Under the pieces are notes generated by a model. That model did no database searches, was not told the origin of the DNA, and saw only the letters and a list, made by a program, of their open reading frames with translations. The position numbers and the translations under genes are program-made. This document shows positions 54,401 through 61,849 of a DNA stretch of 64,000 nt, piece after piece. Origin of the DNA: Trichobilharzia regenti (taxonomy: Eukaryota > Platyhelminthes > Trematoda > Strigeidida > Schistosomatidae); NCBI GenBank assembly GCA_944472135.2, contig OX235266.1, forward strand, positions 12,875,925 through 12,939,924. The letters are read 5' to 3'. Numbering within the stretch: the first letter of the stretch is position 1; each line of letters opens with the position of its first letter.

Positions 54401-57400
54401 ATCAGGAGAACCTAAGACTACTTTAAGCAACCTACGCTGACTAGAACATTCATCTCTTTTGCCTATTCTAATCAGCTTTTTAATCGATACTCCAGGGAAA
54501 TTCGCTGGGAGCATCTTCCTTATAATACTACTCACTAATTTAAGGTCGTGATCGTGCCTTTTCACGGGATCAGATTCTTTGGACTCTTCCAAATTTCCAA
54601 CAATTATGTTAGAGTCTAAGGAGAGCTTGTCGTATTTAGCAGTGGCTACGTCCTTTCTCACCACTATTGATGCAGCCTGGCTACAGGTGACAGACGTTTG
54701 CCTACCATCAATATTACTATATTTCTTCCGACTGCTTATTTTTGTTACCCATTTATCATCTGCCTGCAGTTGCTTCTCAGGGCTGCTGCAGTTTTTGATG
54801 GTACAATCAAGATCAGTGTCTGCACCACCTTCATGGTGAACTTCGCTTACGGTGTTCTCTGGTTCTGAGATGCTGTTTACAGCTTCCGTTTTGTTACCTT
54901 TTCGCTTACTAAGACGCTTCGAACGCCTAGTAGGTTTTACTTCCGGGGTAACTGGGATAGTAACCGCCGGTGTGATAACATTCATGATGGCACTTACTGC
55001 TTCATCTTCAGACGGGCAGTCCGTGTCACTCTTACTAGCCACGCTATCATCAGGAAGTTCCATGGCTTTAGACAGCAGTTCGTGAGCCTCCCTTATTAAG
55101 GTCATCTTTGGGGAGCAACACATTCTGCACATCCAGTGGGATGTTGGAGCAGTACAACGTTTGTATGCAGCTGGACGTAATCCAGTACACATCTTATGAT
55201 ACCATTTTTCACAGTTATTACACTGTATTCCATCATCTACCAAAAAGTAACACTCCGCCCTATTACATTTATGTGGTACTTTTGACATAATGAACTTCTA
55301 CTGGAAACAGCCAAGACAATTTACCCAATATAGACTATATAAGTGGTTAAAATCAAAACTTAACAGACAAAAGTCAAGTTAAAGTTTTTTTTAAATGTTC
55401 TTGAAGTGAATAACACAACAAAACAGCGATTTGTCAAAAACGTGAAATACGTGAAAAAAGCACTCCCTTTCAAACAGCGCGCGCAGATATCTACTGTATA
55501 TTACTGTATACGTAACGCTGTGAGACTTTGACAAACTAAGCTTTACTCACACAATGGAATTATACTTTACCACATTGATTTGGTTTTATTCTTATATCAA
55601 TGATAAGTAGGAATGACGTAACTCATATAACACAGACATCAAAAGGGGCAACAAACAACAGAGAGAATTTGAGGAGACAGAAGAATGGAGAGAAATCTGT
55701 ATGAGACAAATTGTGAGGCCATGTGACTAAATTGGTAGGGTTATGAGCAGTAATAGTAATTTATGCTCGAAACCATATCATCCACTTGTTAATACCGCAT
55801 CATCACTGTGTGTGATAGATATATAAAATAAACTTATCTTATATAGAATTACATTCTACCGTCACTGTACTCTTATATTAAAGAAATATCATTATATATT
55901 TTAAGATGGTAGGAGTGAGAACAATGATCACGAAATTAAATGAGTTCGTATCATCTTGTATCATCTTGTTTTTGCGTTGATTTGTTTTAACTAATCAAGA
56001 GGATGGGATTTTCAACGTAAGTCAATAATTATTGCCATTCACAACAAGTGTCAGTAAACTGACTGAAAAATGCTTTTATTTTTAACTTACGTAATGAAGT
56101 CCCACAGTTCTCTAAATACAAATATGAAAAACATTCAGGGGGGGAGATGAGTAAAGTGTGAATATATTTCGAAGTATTTTCGACAAATAACTCATTACAT
56201 CATCACGCATATCATAACAATACAGTTAGACTTTACTGTGTCAATTTTAAGATGATAATAATACAACGAATCATATAACTCACAGCCAAAGACCAGGCCA
56301 CGTAATTTCTCTGAATAATTAGACACCAACATTAATTAGTTCTGTTATGACATGAAAACTGATGAATGTACACTGTTATGAGTGATTAAGTAGGATTATA
56401 GAAGATGAACAATTACGTCATTGAGTCATTCGATTTTCATCGTATTACAGTTCATTACAGTTAGATATGAACATCTGAAATTGTGAATGGCATCCGATGA
56501 CATTACTTTGCGCCAACATGAGTACTGTTCATATGGGCATACACGTTTGTATACCATGTGATGTTGAATTAGATTATTACCACAAAAACTGCATATTTAA
56601 GCAGTATAGTGAAGTTTAGAAAAAAAGTGAACGAAATGATATTCACTTACGTGATTTCAACATCGCCTGATAAAAGAATTTAGGAGTTGAAACAAAAGGA
56701 TAAAGAAAAACGGAGATGTCTACATAAGCCAGTGTCATTGTATCCACACGGTTATAAAATCTGTGAGACTAATGATTGGACAGAGAATATTCTCCTAGAT
56801 AAATTCGTCATCAGCTTCTACGTGTATATGACAGTAATAATTGAGTGAATTTTGTTATTCAGGAAATGAATGCTTTTGTAAATTGCAGTGAGACTTTTTT
56901 TATTTATTTATTTTTTTTTTTTTTCTTTGAGATTTGGCCAATTTGCCGGGACCCGCGGCACCCACTTTGTAGTCGACAGACAACGCCTCAGTAACCGTGA
57001 GACTATACGCCTTGATAATACACTAGACTAAACTTCAGAAAAACTCAAGAAAGTGACTCAGACTTCATAGGCTCAAAAACTCCAGACCAGGCCATGGTAG
57101 TAGCAGTCACTGGTTATATTTCGTTTACTACCAGAGCTAAGGTAGATTCAGGAGAAATGCAGTGGCCTCTTCTGATTGAGCTATCCGTAATCTATTGTCT
57201 TTTGGCGACCTATTTGATAGCTTTTACACGTAAGAGAGAGGCCATTTAATGTTGCCTATTTGGATGAGGCGAACCAATATTAGAATGATAATGGTTACAT
57301 AATTAATACTTTTACAGTTATCGTTCCCTTTTGAATTCGAATGGAACTCAGGGATTCTCTAGTACATCTACACTTCTTTCTATTCTCTGTGGTCGTATCT

Positions 57401-57756
57401 AGCTTGCACCACGGTTATCCATAGGCTCACATTTAACTCCCCTAACTATCTCTTTCATGTCATCCTCATCGAAAACACGACCAACATGTCATCTGCTAGT
57501 CGGGCTCCACTCGAGTGATGGCCTAGCCTCCGATGTCATTCGACGTTCGCCATCGTTGTGTGTGACTAAGTCGTCTTCATTTTTTAGTTATCAAAATGAA
57601 ATATGAGTGACGCAATTATCTGTACATACATATATATCTGTTATCTTAGGAAAAGTAATATATGGTGTGATTTTTCGGTGATAACTTACCCTCTGACAAT
57701 ACGGCTCGATGTAGGTATACAAGCAGGAGAACAGCGATAATCCACAGATGCCTCAT
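48454..57756 (-). CDS. Micro-exon gene copy A (six predicted exons)
   Basis: Predicted secreted micro-exon gene. Exons in transcript order: 57756-57690 (signal peptide, 22 codons + 1 nt), 56666-56651 (16 nt), 56310-56284 (27), 56111-56091 (21), 50100-50080 (21), 48471-48454 (18). Donors: GTAAGT, GTAAGT, GTGAGT, GTAAGT, GTAAGT, GTAAGT. The joined frame is open without exception: leader MRHLWIIAVLLLVYLH..., then GDVEIT, EITWPGLWL, ELWDFIT, GFSGFFC, WLVKLR. Exons 3-4 align with B and C (PGLWLELW / PDPWRKWW / FKDLWEKW). Exon 2 is 6 nt shorter than in B and C, which preserves frame. The peptide is short, hydrophobic and Trp-rich. Intron 4 holds an intact CR1-type element. The stop exon is not certain. 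Confidence 0.8.
48865..49085 (-). repeat. RTE-type 3'-end fragment
   Basis: cctagttcctagaggagcatagg and the following minus-strand C-terminal words match 7.48-7.7 kb. Confidence 0.55.
49190..49355 (+). repeat. SINE-B 3' half, decayed hammerhead
   Basis: Stem II TCCT...AGGA is intact, GAAA reads GTAA, GTC is intact; tail ggtttctcaatggttctc and cccaatacttgag. The related tail at 62330-62450 lies at the matching edge of the segmental duplication. Confidence 0.55.
49355..50835. repeat. Segmental duplication, left copy (intron of MEG copy A)
   Basis: Collinear with 62450-64000 for about 1.5 kb: ttctctgctattacagtttattgattcttgta, cctggtagacacttcctgttattctt, tcaaatcc..., ccggtataggcga and more. It includes MEG exon 5 and the same minus-orientation PLE-alpha scrap at its right end. 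Confidence 0.75.
50080..50100 (-). CDS. MEG copy A exon 5 (21 nt)
   Basis: Minus strand: tttgttttcttgtcag, 21 nt, gtaagttact. It encodes (T)GFSGFF plus TG. Confidence 0.72.
50836..51340. repeat. PLE-alpha remnants in two orientations
   Basis: 50800-51030 carries minus-oriented pieces (cctattgtgtgatt, atcatttaggctttt as at 16.42 and 16.89 kb). 51040-51340 carries a plus-oriented 3' end (gagaagttgattacagaatcc, aattgtgctcgaaacgt). The latter continues at 55515-55640 on the far side of the CR1 insertion. Confidence 0.65.
51384..54224 (-). CDS. CR1-type ORF2: endonuclease-reverse transcriptase
   Basis: 946 codons without a break. Residues about 18-240 are the apurinic-like (EEP) endonuclease: YTNIRS (N25), ITETWL (E52), YRSPY, LGDFNAPHIDW (D156, N158), and SDHGVLDF (D232, H233). 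Residues about 500-770 are the RT: NYRPVSLTS, QHGFRAGHSC, FIDLSKAFDRV (D593), SGVPQGTILGPLLFLIYVNE, LFADDIKIW (FADD 679-682), then WCKHWALEINLSKS. The C-terminal part has EYGIQAASPCFKYEIDLLER and the conserved YRRLRGDLILAYRIL. All catalytic residues that I know of are present. It would nick target DNA and copy its RNA in the nucleus. The start Met overlaps the end of ORF1 by 49 bp in another frame; translation is probably by reinitiation. Intactness suggests a young insertion. Confidence 0.93.
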   Translation of the reverse strand: METYASKTCVDKPDRIGSLKVVYTNIRSIGNKFHELGVLVEDLSPGIVAITETWLVSGLDDTPELCGFSCLRSDRVKGRRGGGVALYINNSLHVRSVKSEAHDSGTGEVISCEVSFATGTLLIGVLYRSPYCQCDDFILDHLKQWSKHSSCLILGDFNAPHIDWVAVTSPGSADKFDSRLLLTTMENALTQHVLGSTRFGSTQGSSLLDLVLTHDNDDVDGLVIHPPLANSDHGVLDFNLRAGNLVSFQPKSRPSVWHADIVAIKERASTADWSVNIVSSIEDEWDRFKNTLERVTTDLIPWRVPKRPTNRPPWINRQAITLLRRRKRFWNLFVSTGLQQFRLKYCETRNQCKTLIHQSRIAYETQLVKSSPGCPKRLFSYIKRRTRKSDAIPPLMLEDDQTNMAEDNLTKAEALSKHFSQVFSDNIDTSFVNFPEGNLKMAPLYIGKDTVLKWLLRLNPGKSSGPDELHPRILTALAESIAEPLSVIFNMSLDQSKCPRDWKDAIISPVFKTGSRNLVQNYRPVSLTSIVVKLLERIIRDAIIQFIEGNKLFAVEQHGFRAGHSCLTNLLLARESWASSADANIPVDAIFIDLSKAFDRVSHSGLLVKLGSLGINKVVTDWIQDFLKDRRQRVRVNGVLSTWESVKSGVPQGTILGPLLFLIYVNEIPSVVKSSCLLFADDIKIWRALHDDSDQLALQEDLNLLSDWCKHWALEINLSKSVVMHVSHSHVHNYSMNGITLPVVTEYKDLGVVVQHDLKTATNCRTAATKGFRMLWAIRKAFANFDADIFRILYPTYIRPHLEYGIQAASPCFKYEIDLLERVQRVGTKLIKGFSTLSYEERLSRLGLFPLSYRRLRGDLILAYRILRNDFGANLSKLFLPSSTNQLRGHHLKVQKPRSNRLRLEIRFSHRIVNHWNSLPEHVVSAPSVDSFKARLDLLYAINRKD
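54176..55288 (-). CDS. CR1-type ORF1: PHD-finger / RRM-like nucleic-acid-binding protein
   Basis: 370 codons, intact. Residues about 6-60 form a PHD-type zinc finger: C-x(4)-C ... C-x(2)-C ... W-x(2)-C..C ... W-x-C-x(2)-C (visible as CNRAEC, CNNCEKWYHKMC, WMCRMCC). A basic stretch (TRRSKRLSKRKGNK) near 120-135 may be a nuclear signal. Residues about 220-350 resemble the ORF1 domain of CR1/L1-type elements: NIIVGNLEESKESD, IKKLIRIGKRDE, RRLLKVVL, ISARPDLSLEDRLKRKEV, NGETNLKLVGFQIV. ORF1 proteins bind the element RNA and act as chaperones. ATG chosen because it is the first of the frame and precedes the zinc finger. Confidence 0.88.
   Translation of the reverse strand: MSKVPHKCNRAECYFLVDDGIQCNNCEKWYHKMCTGLRPAAYKRCTAPTSHWMCRMCCSPKMTLIREAHELLSKAMELPDDSVASKSDTDCPSEDEAVSAIMNVITPAVTIPVTPEVKPTRRSKRLSKRKGNKTEAVNSISEPENTVSEVHHEGGADTDLDCTIKNCSSPEKQLQADDKWVTKISSRKKYSNIDGRQTSVTCSQAASIVVRKDVATAKYDKLSLDSNIIVGNLEESKESDPVKRHDHDLKLVSSIIRKMLPANFPGVSIKKLIRIGKRDECSSQRRLLKVVLGSPDERNHLLANVHNLAGSGISARPDLSLEDRLKRKEVLSQLETRRKNGETNLKLVGFQIVRSWKRMLPRPVWISQTA
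55289..55510 (-). other. CR1-type element 5' UTR
   Basis: Minus-strand leader from the GC-rich gcgcgcgctgtttgaaaggg near 55475-55485 to the ORF1 ATG. An internal Pol II promoter is usual for such elements, but no motif is identified here. Confidence 0.5.
55515..55640 (+). repeat. PLE-alpha terminal fragment, right half
   Basis: cgctgtgagactttgacaaa, aatggaattatactttacc and ttggttttattcttatatcaa are the reverse complement of 16.02-16.11 kb and continue the fragment broken off at 51.34 kb. Confidence 0.65.
56091..56111 (-). CDS. MEG copy A exon 4 (21 nt)
   Basis: Minus strand: tttgtatttag, 21 nt, gtaagttaaa. It encodes (L)ELWDFI plus AC. Confidence 0.75.
56284..56310 (-). CDS. MEG copy A exon 3 (27 nt)
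   Basis: Minus strand: aattattcag, 27 nt, gtgagttata. It encodes (T)EITWPGLW plus CT. Confidence 0.75.
56651..56666 (-). CDS. MEG copy A exon 2 (16 nt)
   Basis: Minus strand: attcttttatcag, 16 nt, gtaagtgaat. It encodes (G)DVEI plus AC. The acceptor and donor flanks align with copy C exon 2, and the exon is 6 nt shorter than in B and C. Confidence 0.65.
56900..57320. other. Unassigned intronic stretch
   Basis: A T-rich run (56899-56925), then a GC-richer segment (gccgggacccgcggcaccc, 56945-56965) that may be a SINE-type head. No second copy in the window. Confidence 0.25.
57325..57560 (-). repeat. RTE-type 3'-end fragment
   Basis: cgttcccttttgaattcgaatggaactcagg, then catcctcatcgaaaacacgacc and gggctccactcgagtgatggcc match the 7.6-7.7 and 49.03-49.07 kb copies. 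Confidence 0.5.
57690..57756 (-). CDS. MEG copy A exon 1 (signal peptide)
   Basis: ATG at 57756-57754; 22 codons plus one base; donor gtaagttatc. The leader is MRHLWIIAVLLLVYLH followed by RAVLSE. Hydrophobic core of about 12 residues. Confidence 0.8.
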
Positions 57757-57802
57757 TGAAGTGCTTTTTGCTTAATTTTGAAAAAGTTGTTTACAACATG
57801 GG

Positions 57803-57813
57803 CTTATATATAA
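57803..57813 (-). promoter_or_regulatory. TATA-like box upstream of MEG copy A
   Basis: ttatatataag on the minus strand, about 47 bp upstream of the ATG, in a non-microsatellite context, unlike copies B and C. Confidence 0.45.
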
Positions 57814-57819
57814 TTGCGT

Positions 57820-58400
57820 TTGCTGGTAATATTTCTATGAAGTCAGATGATCTGCATATTTATTTGACGTATTTATCTGTATTCTCTAGTTTTTTTTGTG
57901 TTACTTTTGTGGGTATATTTCATGAATTTGTGGGTCATTTATGAAACAGTGATCATGTACATACTTCTTATATGTTCTCTTTTGATTTAAACCAAATGCA
58001 CCTTCACATTTATCAGAATGTGAAGATCATTTATGACATGACATTTTTTGCATCTAGGATTTGATTATAGCACTGATAATCGCGTAGGAGAAATGTGTTA
58101 TCCGATGAATCAAGGTATGTTTGAAACCGATTGAATTATGATTTATTGTGTAGGCATTAGTTCCCCCATTCCTGGAGAAGCAATCTCAGCCAATGAACAA
58201 TTTTCAAAATGACTGTTCACAGCATGGTACCGAGGAAACTAGTTTTTACGCATGTTATGTGTATTGTGCATATTCCTGATTTGCAAGCACACGAATCAGA
58301 GTGGCCCAAATCGTAAACAGGTTGTAGTGAAACACTAGTTCAAAAATGACACGTGTAAACGAAGGTCGTTATCACTTTCTCACTTTACCTCTGAGAACAT
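57820..58400. other. Upstream region of MEG copy A
   Basis: 57830-57960 is related to the upstream regions of copies B (38.49-38.60 kb) and C (6.80-6.90 kb). Nothing else recognised. Confidence 0.4.
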
Positions 58401-58404
58401 GGGG

Positions 58405-58700
58405 TGGTTACGCATTCGCCAGCATAACAGGGCAAAACGATATCTGAACCGGACAGTATTTGAACTACTCCAGTTTCCCTTCATTGAGGTGCCGTTTGAT
58501 GGAGCGCGTACAGTCTACTTAGAATATAGATTACATGAAGTGATTGGATTTCTTTGAAAACTAGGTACCTGAAAATCGACCACACACTATATAGAAGAGT
58601 TTATGGATTGTCAGTGATACAGCGTATCAAGCAGCATAATTTATTCAATTAATTAGCAGTAGTCGGGTTGTTTAATCTATTGACAGTTGGTAGGTATTTA
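58405..58700 (+). repeat. Repeat eta (PLE-associated)
   Basis: gaaccggacagtatttgaac, ttacatgaagtgattggatttctttgaaaa and the following words match 43.83-44.1 kb. Confidence 0.55.
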
Positions 58701-59036
58701 TCAGAAATCAGTATCACTTGTTGTCAATGGAGTTGAAGATTGAACGATCAATTCTTGGTTGTTTGCTCAAAATCAACTTCCCCGATTTTCGCGGAGGCAT
58801 CAATACGACAGTCATCGTCTCATTGGTCGCTGTTCAGAAAGAAGAGTAAAATATCGTTAGAAGTAACAATGATTTATTATTGTAATATTAGTTTTCAGAC
58901 CTTAGTTTGCTTAGTTCGCTTATTCCTTTTATATGTTGGTGTAACAATACAGAAATATCAAACGGCAGATCGGTGTTTTGGTTTTTGCGTCCGTTATAAC
59001 TAAGCGTTTCTGAGAAATCTTCTAAGAACAGCGTGG

Positions 59037-59060
59037 GCCCGAGCGTAGCGAGAGCTGGGC
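59037..59060 (+). other. GC-rich hairpin near the gag-like unit
   Basis: GCCC, bulged G, AGC ... GCTGGGC gives a 7-bp stem with a 9-nt loop (gtagcgaga), about 170 bp upstream of the gag-like ORF, in otherwise AT-rich DNA. Role unknown. Confidence 0.35.
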
Positions 59061-59232
59061 ATTAACGGTTTATGAGACTTGGCTGACAGTTTCTGACGAT
59101 AGAAACAGATCTGGCGGATTCAAACAGTTGGTGAAAGTTTGGATAGTCGCCGTTCATTTTTCCTGGTGCCGGTCAAGTCCTCTTTGAACAAGCAATATCT
59201 GGAACTTTTTTGGAATTGGGTCAAGTTCAACA

Positions 59233-61188
59233 ATGCCTGGGTCAAAGAAGGGACAGAGTGTCTTGGATGCAAACAGGAAAGTAAGTCATGGTGACTTGTC
59301 TGTTAATTGTAACGATGTGTCTGATGTTAAACATGATATGGTTGATGTTACTGTTTCGCCGTTCAGGGATAATAGGAACATCAAACTCCCTAAATTAGAA
59401 CCACGATGTTTTGATGGAAACCCGGCTGATTATTTACAATTTGTAAAGGAGTTTGAGATCATGTTGAGTGGTTTTTTATTAAATGATGAATTGAAATTGA
59501 TGTATTTGATGAGATATTGCACTGGAGATGCTGCAAGAGCTATACAGTGTTGTAAGTTTATGAAGCCAAAGGAGGGCTACGATGAGGCTATGAGCATATT
59601 ACGCCAAAGGTTTGGAAGACCCTCGATGATTGCAGGGAAATTATTCGAGGCTGTTGAGGGTAATGGTGGTCAGTTACAGGATGACTCCCAGGCACTCACT
59701 GAGTTTTTAGATAATTTGCTAATTTACAAGAATGGAATGATTTCGATGAATCGAATGAGTGACCTCAACTCGAGTTTTATCCTAGAAGTAATAGCAAGAC
59801 GTCTACCTACTCGACTGCAAAGGAAGTGGGTGAAGATAAGCTCCCGTATGGAGGATGAGGGTATCGAGCCAAAGTTTGATGATATCCTGAAACTGGTAAA
59901 TACTAGTGTCAATCAATCTATGAGCAAGTTTTCCAGTCTGTTAGATCTCACCCCTAGAATAGAGCAGTCTGAGGGTAAAACGCACTCATTGATGACGAGT
60001 AGGCCTCAGAGAGGTGGATATCGAGAAGACTCCATGATGTCTAGTAATGCATATAGACCTAGTGAGTGTAACAGGTTTCGTAGTACATCCTCAACAGATA
60101 AGTTACAAGATGCAAGACAAACACGGCTTTGTTCTACACGTGTGCAAGAGGTGCATACAGAAGTGAACTGTGAACCAGTGAGCAAGTTCAGTGATAAGCT
60201 AAATGTAAACTCCAGGCCTGACTCCGAATTGTGTGACGATAACGTTGTTGTGAAGAAGTCTGTAGTTGCAACTGGTAAGCCGTTGCTGAATAGAGTGTCA
60301 CAGAATAGAGTTACTGCTTCAGAGTGGAGTTCTGACTCCAAAAGTTTACAAGGTATAACTAGTCAGAGTGAAGATGTAAAACCTTTAATGATTTGTGAGG
60401 AGGAACCAAAATTGTCTACTTCTGTTATTAAAGAGTTTGAAAATGATGAAGTCGACGGTAAATTGAATATTTGTGGTAATGATCATGATAGTGCAGATTT
60501 GTCTTTGGTTGATCATGATGAGATGAGAGATATGCCTACTACTGCTAAGTTGATCAAAAGTTCTGTACAACTTGAACGTGAAGTAGAAATAAATGCAGAT
60601 GCAGTTGCAGAAGGCATGCATACTTGTCAAACCGTCAGTGGGAGTGATCAGCATGTAGCCCACCTATCATCAGATGCTAGTGTTAAACCTGAGCTGATAG
60701 TAAAAGACAGCAGTGGTGGTGGTCTTGCAGGTAGACAAATTTCTGAAAAGCGAGCAACAACAGCTTTTGATCCACTGCTAAGTTCATCAACTGATATCAA
60801 TCAGTCGTCGTTGGTGCTGTCATCCACAATGAAACAGACACCCATGAACTCAAGTATCTTGTGCAATGACTATGGTAGTATCAGTTCGTTTGAAAGGACG
60901 AATATCAATGGTCAGTTTAGTGTGGATAAGCCAAGTGTAAAGGAGAGAGTTATTGTTAAATTGACTTGCACGAATAAAGGCATTTCTAGTTTCAAGTTAC
61001 TATTTGAATGTTATTATCTTTGGTGTAAATTACTCTGTTTCTATACTTGGTTGATGAGATATGTCGTGTGTTTGTTGGTCATCTATATTCTACGATACAA
61101 TGACATGGGCGTGTTGCCGTTCAGATTTGAGGATATAGCTGATAGAAGGAAGTTAGCAAATGAACTCTGCGACGATTTTCCAACCTAG
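59233..61188 (+). CDS. Gag-like protein (Pao/BEL-type, DUF1759-like) with C-terminal hydrophobic segment, no pol
   Basis: 651 codons, intact. Residues about 50-205 resemble the DUF1759-type gag core of BEL/Pao elements: IKLPKLEPRCFDGNPADY, KLMYLMRYCTGDAARAIQC, YDEAMSILRQRFGRP, ARRLPTRLQRKWV. Residues about 250-585 are Ser- and charge-rich and poorly ordered. Residues about 587-620 are strongly hydrophobic (KLLCFYTWL, YVVCLLVIYIL), suggesting a membrane segment, which is odd for a gag. No CCHC zinc knuckle, protease, RT or integrase follows; 12 bp after the stop a 193-bp repeat array begins. A decayed paralog is at 12.3-13.9 kb on the other strand, also without pol. Either a gag-only, non-autonomous element or a co-opted gag gene. 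Start chosen because the first ATG is conserved in position with the decayed copy's gtcaaagaagggac. Confidence 0.75.
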   Translation: MPGSKKGQSVLDANRKVSHGDLSVNCNDVSDVKHDMVDVTVSPFRDNRNIKLPKLEPRCFDGNPADYLQFVKEFEIMLSGFLLNDELKLMYLMRYCTGDAARAIQCCKFMKPKEGYDEAMSILRQRFGRPSMIAGKLFEAVEGNGGQLQDDSQALTEFLDNLLIYKNGMISMNRMSDLNSSFILEVIARRLPTRLQRKWVKISSRMEDEGIEPKFDDILKLVNTSVNQSMSKFSSLLDLTPRIEQSEGKTHSLMTSRPQRGGYREDSMMSSNAYRPSECNRFRSTSSTDKLQDARQTRLCSTRVQEVHTEVNCEPVSKFSDKLNVNSRPDSELCDDNVVVKKSVVATGKPLLNRVSQNRVTASEWSSDSKSLQGITSQSEDVKPLMICEEEPKLSTSVIKEFENDEVDGKLNICGNDHDSADLSLVDHDEMRDMPTTAKLIKSSVQLEREVEINADAVAEGMHTCQTVSGSDQHVAHLSSDASVKPELIVKDSSGGGLAGRQISEKRATTAFDPLLSSSTDINQSSLVLSSTMKQTPMNSSILCNDYGSISSFERTNINGQFSVDKPSVKERVIVKLTCTNKGISSFKLLFECYYLWCKLLCFYTWLMRYVVCLLVIYILRYNDMGVLPFRFEDIADRRKLANELCDDFPT

Positions 61189-61190
61189 GG

Positions 61191-61765
61191 CGTCAACCTG
61201 AGAAGGGTTGTAGGCGTACTGCTGTAAGTCCTACAATTCTTCAAAGGGTAGCGCATCAATGAGCAGTCCAATGTGCATGGTGTATGATCTTGTACATATG
61301 TTCATATTGTATATACTGAATTGATATCATCTGTCATCTAGCTGTTGGTAATTCTGTTTGTGTCCGGACGACTTCCACTTGGATCATCAACCTGAGAAGG
61401 AATGTAGGCGTACTGCTGTAAGTCCTATAGTTCTTCAAGGGTAGTTTGTCGTGTCAGAATCCACAACATTTGATGTGTTGATTGTACATATGTTTGTGTT
61501 AAATAGTTGTGTGAGTTCCAATTGATGTAATTGTTGGTTAATCTTGTTTGTGTCTGGACATTCCACAACTTACAATCGTCAACTTGAGATGGGTTGTAGG
61601 CGTACTGGTGTAAGTCCTGCAATTCTTCAAAGGAATTCCACCAAGAGATGATCGGCGAGGTTGTTTGTACTATTTGTATATACGTGTGGTGTGTCATATC
61701 AATTGGTGTATTTTGGATTCATTGTGTTTACTTGTTGTTTTCGTGTCTTGTTGTTATTGCGTAAA
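61191..61765 (+). repeat. Tandem repeat, three units of about 193 bp
   Basis: Units start at 61191, 61385 and 61577 with [cg]tcaac[ct]tgaga, gtaggcgtactg and gtaagtcct as their best-kept words. The rest of each unit diverges (tgtacatatg, ctgtttgtgtc). The array begins 3 bp after the stop codon of the gag-like ORF. Confidence 0.75.
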
Positions 61766-61849
61766 TTTGTTAAAATTTTCGTCGTGATTATTTCTGAAGT
61801 TGTGTCCACTCTTCTACATCCATGAATGAATTGATTGATGTTAGAGACA

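Larger units (their letters stand above)
51345..55510 (-). mobile_element. CR1-type non-LTR retrotransposon, apparently full-length
   Basis: Two intact overlapping ORFs (ORF1 55288-54176, ORF2 54224-51384), a 5' UTR of about 220 bp and a short 3' UTR ending in a small ttgtaaactgtaaactgta repeat (51330-51352 on the minus strand) instead of poly(A), as usual for the CR1 clade. It interrupts a PLE-alpha 3' end whose halves lie at 51.3 and 55.5 kb. Exact ends and target duplication could not be fixed by eye. Schistosome CR1-clade families include SR1 and Perere; I cannot say which this is. Confidence 0.88.

Noticed and set aside
59233..61188. Full LTR retrotransposon around the gag-like ORF.
   Set aside because: No direct repeats of LTR size were found on either side and no pol follows; only a 12-nt chance match (gtcaatggagt) between 58.73 and 62.34 kb.
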